A stretch of 32,478 nt of DNA from positions 1-32,478 of the forward strand of contig JBBJMP010000037.1 in NCBI GenBank assembly GCA_037718865.1, given 5' to 3'. This document shows positions 26,414 to 32,478 of the stretch, in pieces. Position 1 is the first letter of the stretch; each line of letters opens with the position of its first letter. The translations under genes and the position numbers were made by a program. This DNA is from JADCRZ01 sp037718865 (GTDB taxonomy: Bacteria > Bacteroidota > Bacteroidia > Chitinophagales > Chitinophagaceae). The notes below the pieces were generated by a model that was not told where the DNA came from, did not search any database, and saw nothing but the letters and a program-made list of their open reading frames with translations.

Positions 26414-26515
26414 AATATTCAATGATCAATTTTCAACACTCAATGTTCAACGCTTAGATCGAACGTTGCTTTTCATTTTGATTTATTGAACATTGTTCGT
26501 TGAATATTGAATATT
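26414..26515. repeat. Long inverted repeat with AATATTCAAT arms
   Basis: AATATTCAAT (26414-26423) is inversely repeated as ATTGAATATT (26506-26515). Further pairing exists inside, for example CAATGTTCAACG against CGTTG and TTGAACATTG. The whole stretch of about 100 bases could fold into one long hairpin between the ThuA lipoprotein and the oxidoreductase. A related copy (AATATTCAAT at 32413-32422) closes the window. This is an intergenic repeat element, not coding. Confidence 0.65.
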
Positions 26516-26607
26516 TTAAGCCGACGATATTGAATAGTTTACTATCAAAAACGTAATCTCATTCTTCGTCTGATTAACCTGCAAATATTCACATACAAAC
26601 CAATACC

Positions 26608-27723
26608 ATGAGCGACAAAAAAATCAGAATCGTTATTGTAGGAATGGGCTTTGGAAAAGAATTTATTCCCATTTACCAAAGCCATCCCAATATTGCATCC
26701 GTAGGTATCTGTACCCGCAACCAGAACACCCTTGACGAACTCGCTGCGAAGTTTAACCTGGATAAAGACCTCTGCTTTCAAAATTTTGAAGATGTTCCTG
26801 GCCGCGATGATATTGACGCCATCCATGTGGTTACACCGGTCCCCGAACACGCTCAAATGACGCTGGCCTCGCTCAACGCCAATAAACATACTGCCTGTAC
26901 CATTCCTATGGCTATGACCGTTGAAGACTGTAAGGCGATCGTTGAAGCCAAAAGAAGGGCTAACAAAGTATATATGATGATGGAAACGGCTTTGTATACA
27001 CGCGAATTCCTGTATGGCCTGGAGCTGGCAAGAAGCGGCAAGCTGGGAAGGATCCAATTTGTGAGAGGATCGCATATCCAGGATATGAGCATGGAAGGCT
27101 GGGGTGAGTACTGGAAGGGCTTTCCTCCCATGCTAAACGGCACACACGCCATATCACCATTGTTAAAGATCAACAATACGAAAGCGGAAACCGTCGTCTG
27201 TCATGGTTCCGGAAGGTTAAGCGATGACCTTGCCAGCAGGTATGGGTCACCGTTTGCTGTGGAGACGGCAACATTCACTTTAAAAAATTCTGATGTGGTA
27301 GCCGAAGCTACGCGGTCATTGTTTGACGTGGTCAGGCAATACCGCGAAAGTTATGATGTGTATGGCACTAAGATGTCATTTGAATGGGAGCAATTGCAGG
27401 ACGAACACCACACCCTGTTTGAAGGTGGCGAAAGTGCAAGGCGTTTCGATGCCCCCGACACCGACGACCTGCTTATTCCCCAGATCGCTCATTTCACCAG
27501 GAGAGAAAAAATTGATGATCCTAACCACGTTTCTTTTTTACAGGGCGCCGGACACGGAGGTTCTCATCCTCACCTGGTTCAGGAATTTCTGGCCGCCATT
27601 GTGGAGAACAGGAACTCTGCTGTTGATGCCGACGTGGCCGCAAATTATACCTGTGCCGGCATATGCGCACATGAATCTGCCATGAATGGCGGGAAACGGA
27701 TCAGTATACCAGATTTCGAGTAG
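26608..27723 (+). CDS. Gfo/Idh/MocA family oxidoreductase with a variant catalytic motif
   Basis: The 371-residue cytoplasmic protein has an N-terminal Rossmann fold (1-130): IRIVIVGMGFGKEFIP dinucleotide loop, ICTRNQ, and VVTPVPEHAQMTL. The C-terminal substrate domain contains GTHAISPLLKI with the conserved His. The usual EKP motif, whose Lys contacts the substrate hydroxyl, is replaced by ACTIPMAMT (about residues 96-103), so Lys is lost. Members with this variant do exist, and their reactions are less clear. No signal peptide is visible, so it works in the cytoplasm with NAD(P). It lies 43 bases before the epimerase in the same direction and probably acts with it on an oxidised sugar or cyclitol. 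Confidence 0.87.
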   Translation: MSDKKIRIVIVGMGFGKEFIPIYQSHPNIASVGICTRNQNTLDELAAKFNLDKDLCFQNFEDVPGRDDIDAIHVVTPVPEHAQMTLASLNANKHTACTIPMAMTVEDCKAIVEAKRRANKVYMMMETALYTREFLYGLELARSGKLGRIQFVRGSHIQDMSMEGWGEYWKGFPPMLNGTHAISPLLKINNTKAETVVCHGSGRLSDDLASRYGSPFAVETATFTLKNSDVVAEATRSLFDVVRQYRESYDVYGTKMSFEWEQLQDEHHTLFEGGESARRFDAPDTDDLLIPQIAHFTRREKIDDPNHVSFLQGAGHGGSHPHLVQEFLAAIVENRNSAVDADVAANYTCAGICAHESAMNGGKRISIPDFE

Positions 27724-27766
27724 AAAAAGTGCAGCATCTGACACCCCCCGGATTAAAATTTAGTTT

Positions 27767-28612
27767 ATGCAATTTGGTGTAAGTACCTTTCTTTGGGTTT
27801 CGCCATTCTCTACCCAATCTTTTGATCTGCTGTACAAGATCAGGGATATGGGATTTGATATTATTGAAATTGCTGTAGAGAAGAAAGAATTAATCGACTG
27901 GAAACGGCTGAAGGAAATGATTAAAGAGACCGGCTTAAAAGTGACGATAAGTGGTGCATTCGGTCCGGAAAGGGACATTTCCAGCGAAGATGCAAGAATA
28001 CGTGAACAAGGCAAAAATTATATCATAGACTGCATCCGCATAGCACAGGATATGGGAAGCCCGGTGTTCGGGGGCCCGGTCTATTCGGCCGTTGGTAAGA
28101 CAAGGTTTATCCCCGCAGAGCAGAAAAAAAGGGAAAGAGCCTGGTGTTTGGAGAACCTTCATGAAATAAGTAAGATTGCCGAAGACTGCGGCATCGTGGT
28201 TGGCGTTGAACCGCTAAACCGATTTGAGACAGATATGATAAACACGGCCGACCAGGCCATCTCCCTTGTTGAAGAAGTTTCTCACCCAAACATAAAAGTA
28301 CAGCTCGATACATTCCATTGTAATATCGAAGAAAAGAATATACCTGACACTATCAGAAAACTGGGCAAGCTGCTTTGCCATGTGCAGGGCAATGAATGTG
28401 ACCGCGGTACGCCGGGCACGGGCCACCTGGATTGGCAGGGGGTTAACCAGGCACTGACTGATATAGGTTACGAAGGAGCCATGGTCATTGAAACCTTCGG
28501 TGAGGTCTCGGAAGAAATTGCGAGAGCGGCTTCCATCTGGAGGCCATTAGCCTCCAGTTCAGATGAACTGGCCAGCGAAGGCCTGGCATTTTACAAAAAT
28601 GTGTTTAAATGA
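27767..28612 (+). CDS. Sugar phosphate isomerase/epimerase (TIM barrel, tagatose/psicose 3-epimerase-like)
   Basis: The 281-residue protein is an AP-endonuclease-2/xylose-isomerase-like TIM barrel. Compared with the D-tagatose 3-epimerase pattern, Glu148 (GVEPLNRFETD), Asp181 (VQLDTFH) and Glu242 (MVIETFG) match three metal ligands, while Glu154, His184 and Arg213 match substrate-binding positions. The fourth ligand, His in HxH..E.DRG, is Gln207 here (CHVQGNECDRG). Family members epimerise ketoses, or rearrange or eliminate 3-keto-glycosides (YcjR-like). It lies between the oxidoreductase (43 bases up) and the PHP-like gene (20 bases down), so it is in one operon with them. A keto-sugar substrate is likely; the identity is unknown. 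Confidence 0.88.
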   Translation: MQFGVSTFLWVSPFSTQSFDLLYKIRDMGFDIIEIAVEKKELIDWKRLKEMIKETGLKVTISGAFGPERDISSEDARIREQGKNYIIDCIRIAQDMGSPVFGGPVYSAVGKTRFIPAEQKKRERAWCLENLHEISKIAEDCGIVVGVEPLNRFETDMINTADQAISLVEEVSHPNIKVQLDTFHCNIEEKNIPDTIRKLGKLLCHVQGNECDRGTPGTGHLDWQGVNQALTDIGYEGAMVIETFGEVSEEIARAASIWRPLASSSDELASEGLAFYKNVFK

Positions 28613-28632
28613 TGATGTAAAAACAACCGGGA

Positions 28633-30723
28633 ATGTTCAAAAAATTAACCTGTTTCAATCTCCTCTGCCTGTTATCCGCTTTTTCTTTCGCTCAGCAATC
28701 AACGTTAGTTAAGGTAGACCTTTCCGCTTTTGATAAAAAATCTGCGGCCACCGCAACAGTGAACGGAAACGCTCTTGAAGTAAGCTGGCCAACCGGTGAT
28801 AATGTTAAAGGACGGATCATCCTGGACCTCCAGACAGGTACGCCTTTGATTAAAACACTCCAGGTTGGCAAGGCCGGGTCTTTTAAAGATATTGCCGGTT
28901 CCCTAGACCCTTCTTTTATTCTAACCATTGGAAAACGGGATCTGGTATCGCAGAACGGCTGGAACATTTTTTTTGACCGCACTGCCTATCTTCCTTACAC
29001 TTCGCATAATGTAAAGCTGAACAAGCGTGATATCAAAATTTCCACAAAAGGGTCACAGACGTGTATAAGTGTGTCAGAGGCAACAGCAGCCACTTTCTCA
29101 GGACCCATAGAGATCACCTTGTACAATGGAAGTCCCTTGTTAAATATGGCAGCCGTTTTAGTTACGCAGACCGACTCCCTGGCCATCATTTACGACGCAG
29201 GCCTGGTGAGTAAAACCTCGCCCTGGGAAAAGATATACTGGTCAGATACGGAAAACTTCATGCAATCAGTTAAAGCTGATCCTGATCCAGCCAGGGAGCT
29301 GGCCGTCAAATACCGGGCTATCATAGGAGAAAACAGGCAGGGTAGCCTGGCTGTTTTTGCACCTCCGCATCAATATTTTTATCCGCTCGATAACTGTTAT
29401 AATCTCAAATTTACCTGGTATGGAACCAATTACAGGGAGATGATGCCTGGTTATGGCATAGGCATAAGGCATGACCTGCTTGGAGACAGGCGCTGGGTTC
29501 CGTGGTTTAATGCTCCACCGGGAACAAAACAGCGACTGAACTTTTTCTGCCTGGTCAGTGACCAGAAAGAGGGGAAGGTGCTTGCTATGGTGAAACAGTT
29601 CACCCACGAAGATAAATATCTCCCCCTGGAAGGCTATTACACCATGTGCAGCCATTTCCATACCGAGCATGTGGATGATGTTCTTACGTTTAAACCCCTT
29701 CCTGAAATACCTGGTTTTGTCAAGGCCTTCAGAAATACCGGTGTTAACATCGTACACCTGGGAGAATTTCACGGGCCCGGCAGTCCCAGGGGGCCGGAAA
29801 TCAAACGGTTTTCCGAACAAAAAACCTTGTTCGAAGAATGCCGCCGCCTGTCTAACGGCAATTTTTTATTGTTGCCTGGTGAAGAACCTAATAATTTTTT
29901 CGGCGGACACTGGATGAATTTTTTTCCCAAGCCGGTATACTGGGTTATGGCCAGAACGGCAGGTCAACCTTTTGTGGAGGACGACCCGAAATATGGAAAG
30001 GTATACCGTGTAGGCGATAAGGAAGACATGTTAAAACTTCTTGAAGCCGAGAAGGGCCTGGCCTGGACGGCTCATGCCAGGACGAAAGGATCAACCGGGT
30101 TTCCGGACAAGTACAAAGAGGAGCCCTTTTTTAAATCTGACCGTTTTCTGGGAGCCGCCTGGAAATATATTCCTGCCGACCTATCGCAGCCGCGCTTGGG
30201 AAAAAGGGTTTTTGACCTCATGGATGATATGGCCAATTGGGGTGAGAAAAAATATGTCATTGCTGAAGCAGACCTCTTTAAAATTGAACCTGACTATGAG
30301 CTTTACGGCCACCTCAATGTAAATTATCTTCAGCTGGATCAGATACCTGAATTTAAAGATGGCTGGACGCCCATACTAGATGCGATCAGCACCGGGCGGT
30401 TTTTTTCAACGACAGGAGAAGTATTGCTTCCTGTATTTAATGTAAACGGAAAAGGCGCAGGAGAAACACTGCAATTGGAGGCCAACGGTAAGGCTATTGT
30501 AACCCTGGACATAAGCTGGACCTTCCCCCTCAACTTTGCCGAAATCATTTCCGGCGACGGGAAACAGGTATACAGAGAGTCGGTTAACCTCACAAATACA
30601 CAAGCCTTCGGAAAACAAACTTTCCGGGTTCCTGTAAACCTGCAAAACAGGAAATGGGTAAGAGTGGAGGTGTGGGATGTAGCGGCTAACGGAGCGTTTA
30701 CACAAACCGTTTGGTTGAATTAA
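28633..30723 (+). CDS. Secreted PHP-like putative metallohydrolase, function unknown
   Basis: The 696-residue protein has a signal peptide (MFKKLTCFNLLCLLSAFSFA). The N-terminal half (about 25-330) is beta-rich with no motif I recognise. The central part carries regularly spaced metal-ligand-like motifs: CSHFHTEH (His341, His343, His346), HLGEFHG (His375, Glu378, His380), LLPGEEPN (Glu417/Glu418), WTAHARTKGS (His481) and AEADLF (Glu545, Asp547). This order resembles the PHP phosphoesterase barrel, in which HxH begins the domain. The C-terminal 100 residues look like a beta-sandwich. It begins 20 bases after the epimerase gene and is probably in the same operon. The substrate is unknown. A role as a periplasmic hydrolase in the same pathway is inferred from context only. 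Confidence 0.7.
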   Translation: MFKKLTCFNLLCLLSAFSFAQQSTLVKVDLSAFDKKSAATATVNGNALEVSWPTGDNVKGRIILDLQTGTPLIKTLQVGKAGSFKDIAGSLDPSFILTIGKRDLVSQNGWNIFFDRTAYLPYTSHNVKLNKRDIKISTKGSQTCISVSEATAATFSGPIEITLYNGSPLLNMAAVLVTQTDSLAIIYDAGLVSKTSPWEKIYWSDTENFMQSVKADPDPARELAVKYRAIIGENRQGSLAVFAPPHQYFYPLDNCYNLKFTWYGTNYREMMPGYGIGIRHDLLGDRRWVPWFNAPPGTKQRLNFFCLVSDQKEGKVLAMVKQFTHEDKYLPLEGYYTMCSHFHTEHVDDVLTFKPLPEIPGFVKAFRNTGVNIVHLGEFHGPGSPRGPEIKRFSEQKTLFEECRRLSNGNFLLLPGEEPNNFFGGHWMNFFPKPVYWVMARTAGQPFVEDDPKYGKVYRVGDKEDMLKLLEAEKGLAWTAHARTKGSTGFPDKYKEEPFFKSDRFLGAAWKYIPADLSQPRLGKRVFDLMDDMANWGEKKYVIAEADLFKIEPDYELYGHLNVNYLQLDQIPEFKDGWTPILDAISTGRFFSTTGEVLLPVFNVNGKGAGETLQLEANGKAIVTLDISWTFPLNFAEIISGDGKQVYRESVNLTNTQAFGKQTFRVPVNLQNRKWVRVEVWDVAANGAFTQTVWLN

Positions 30724-30780
30724 ATGTTTCAGTAGATTGTATCTTTAAAACGCGTATTTTAAACAACCAAACAATATCAT

Positions 30781-32346
30781 ATGAGCATGACAAAGGTTAC
30801 TACGGCGGATCCGGCGGCAGCAGAATCGGCCCGGAAAAAACTTTTCTGGGGATGTTTCATGGCATTAATCGCTTCTGCGTTTGGCTTCGTTTTCCGTGCC
30901 TTCATTATGGCAGACTGGGGTGTTGAATTCGGGCTAAGTAAAACCCAGCAGGGAGAGATCTTTGGTGTTGGCTTTTGGCCTTTCGGGATCAGTATCGTTA
31001 TTTTCAGTCTGATCATTGATAGGATAGGTTATAAGAAATCGATGATCTTTGGATTCACTTGTCATATCGTGTCGGCAATTATGACCATTTTTGCCGATGG
31101 ATACTGGATGCTTTATTGGGCCACCTTTATTTTTGCCCTGGGTAATGGGGCTGTGGAAGCGGTTATTAACCCGGTAGTAGCGACCATGTTCCCCAGGGAA
31201 AAGACTAAATGGTTAAATATACTCCATGCGGGCTGGCCGGCCGGTATGGTTATCGGAGGGTTACTCGGGATCTTCATGATAAGCCAGGAATTTCAATGGG
31301 AAGTAATTATCGGGTTTATTTTGCTGCCGACCTTTATTTACGGCTGGTTGATTTTTAACCGTGAATTCCCTGTAAATGAACGCGTAAAAGCAGGTGTGAC
31401 CTATTTGGAGATGCTTAAAGAAGTAGGCATTCTTGGTGCTTTAATTATAGTTGCCTTGTCGGCATTTCAGCTCGGCAGCCTGATCGGATGGTCCTATTGG
31501 GTGAGTATATTAATTACCCTGGCAGTAGTGGGTTTATTCGGGTACTATGTCCGGTCCCTAGGCCAGCCGCTGTTTATCCTTTTGTTGCTGATCATGATCC
31601 CCCTGGCTACAACGGAATTGGGTACCGACAGCTGGATCACCAACCTGATGACTCCCGAGATGGCAAAGGTAGGCCTGCAGGGTGGGTGGGTGTTGATCTA
31701 TACGTCCGTTATCATGGCAGTGCTCCGTTTTTACTCCGGCCCTATCGTTCACAGGCTTTCTCCGCTGGGCTTACTGGCGGCAAGCGCCTTTATTGCTGCA
31801 GTAGGGCTTGTCTTCCTCTCTTATTCAAGCGGGTTTGTCATAGTGATTGCTGCTACCGTTTATGCATTAGGTAAAACTTTTTTCTGGCCTACCATGCTGG
31901 GTGTTGTGTCGGAGCGTTTCCCTAAAGGAGGAGCATTAGCACTAAATTTTACCGGAGCTGTCGGCATGATGGGTGTCGGTGTGATCGGCGCTGTTATCCT
32001 GGGGTTTGTGCAGGACAGAGAACTGGATAAGAACCTCGCTTTATACGATCAGAGTAATAAGACGGTGCTTCATTCTACCTACGTAACTCAGGAAAAGACA
32101 GGCCTGTTTGGTCGCTACCGCTCACTGGATACGGATAAACTGCTCACGGCTACTCCGGAAACTGTTCAGACTATAGACAATGTTCAAAACCAGGCAAAGA
32201 AGATCGCCCTGAGAACGGTGGCCATCTTCCCTGTGCTCATGCTGGTCTGTTATCTTGGCCTGATCTTTTATTTCAAGTCGAAGGAAGGAGGTTATAAACC
32301 TGTGGAACTTAGTGAAGATGAAGCACTGCCGCTTGCGGAGTACTGA
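30781..32346 (+). CDS. MFS transporter
   Basis: The 521-residue protein has at least twelve hydrophobic helices, starting with FWGCFMALIASAFGFVFRAFIM. The loop after the second helix has the MFS-like pattern IIDRIGYKKSMIFG (loop 2-3 signature D-R-x-G-x-K). A conserved stretch INPVVATMFPREKTKWLNILHAGWPAG resembles Bacteroidota sugar-type MFS carriers. The helices at about 430-500 flank a charged insertion (QDRELDKNLALYDQSNK...). It probably moves a sugar or sugar derivative across the inner membrane by proton symport. It lies 57 bases after the PHP-like gene and closes the block. The substrate cannot be told. The C-terminus is cytoplasmic and acidic. Confidence 0.92.
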   Translation: MSMTKVTTADPAAAESARKKLFWGCFMALIASAFGFVFRAFIMADWGVEFGLSKTQQGEIFGVGFWPFGISIVIFSLIIDRIGYKKSMIFGFTCHIVSAIMTIFADGYWMLYWATFIFALGNGAVEAVINPVVATMFPREKTKWLNILHAGWPAGMVIGGLLGIFMISQEFQWEVIIGFILLPTFIYGWLIFNREFPVNERVKAGVTYLEMLKEVGILGALIIVALSAFQLGSLIGWSYWVSILITLAVVGLFGYYVRSLGQPLFILLLLIMIPLATTELGTDSWITNLMTPEMAKVGLQGGWVLIYTSVIMAVLRFYSGPIVHRLSPLGLLAASAFIAAVGLVFLSYSSGFVIVIAATVYALGKTFFWPTMLGVVSERFPKGGALALNFTGAVGMMGVGVIGAVILGFVQDRELDKNLALYDQSNKTVLHSTYVTQEKTGLFGRYRSLDTDKLLTATPETVQTIDNVQNQAKKIALRTVAIFPVLMLVCYLGLIFYFKSKEGGYKPVELSEDEALPLAEY

Positions 32347-32478
32347 TGAGTTTCTGTCGCTTAAGCCGGACTAATTACTTAATCTCATATAAATAAACAA
32401 TAAGCAATGAACAATATTCAATACTCGCTTTTTAGGTATTATACATCAAATTAATTACGTTTCCTGCCGGTGTATTAT
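32347..32478. other. Spacer after the MFS gene with an AATATTCAAT repeat
   Basis: These 132 bases reach the window edge without an open gene. AATATTCAAT at 32413-32422 matches the arm of the long inverted repeat at 26414. Its partner arm would lie beyond the window. No terminator hairpin was seen directly after the MFS stop. Confidence 0.5.

Overview
The window looks like a piece of a Bacteroidota chromosome, most likely from the Chitinophagaceae (Chitinophaga/Niastella type). The evidence is a SusC/SusD pair with a DUF3823 lipoprotein, a hybrid-two-component-type sensor with Reg_prop propellers and a Y_Y_Y domain, an ECF sigma factor of Bacteroidota type, weak Shine-Dalgarno sites with A/T-rich leaders, and spacer repeats of kinds often seen in this phylum. 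The taxonomic call is an inference from gene content; no rRNA or tRNA gene was found.

Layout. (1) 1-1555: an IS4-family transposase (DUF4372 plus DDE) running off the left edge, then a gene-poor spacer. (2) 1556-5155, minus strand: a membrane-anchored protein with an outer-membrane barrel-like C-terminus, overlapping by 4 bases with an ECF sigma factor; a PepSY-like secreted protein; and a secreted alpha/beta hydrolase. (3) 5532-10801: a small Cys-containing membrane protein, a GH92 alpha-mannosidase, a conserved secreted protein of unknown role (minus strand), and a Dps-membrane acyltransferase pair. (4) 10866-16649, minus strand: a SusC-SusD-DUF3823 operon closed by a strong terminator. (5) 17121-21124: divergent from SusC, a periplasmic-sensing histidine kinase and a separate response regulator with an AraC-type output. 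Together they form a split version of the usual one-polypeptide HTCS. (6) 21580-32346, all plus strand: a fused ThuA/PVC-type dehydrogenase/HEAT/LamG-like protein, an azurin-like cupredoxin, a second ThuA lipoprotein, a Gfo/Idh/MocA oxidoreductase, a xylose-isomerase-like epimerase, a secreted PHP-like putative metallohydrolase of unknown family, and an MFS transporter.

How the parts may work together (inference). The SusCD-HTCS core resembles a polysaccharide or glycoside utilisation locus, but no glycoside hydrolase or lyase sits next to it. The adjacent block instead carries redox, isomerase and ThuA genes, of the kind used in 3-keto-sugar routes (for example ThuA/ThuB trehalose use and the E. 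coli Ycj cluster). A testable model is that a carbohydrate or cyclitol ligand is imported by SusCD and sensed by the split HTCS. It would be oxidised in the periplasm by the dehydrogenase, with the azurin-like protein taking the electrons because no CxxCH haem motif is present, and then rearranged by the isomerase and oxidoreductase and moved by the MFS carrier. Two of these enzymes have unusual active-site residues: the epimerase has Gln in place of a metal-ligand His, and the oxidoreductase has T-I-P in place of E-K-P. Their reactions may therefore differ from the family textbook reaction. Spacers carry several dispersed palindromic repeat types: CTTTGTG, CGCAGATT and AATATTCAAT.
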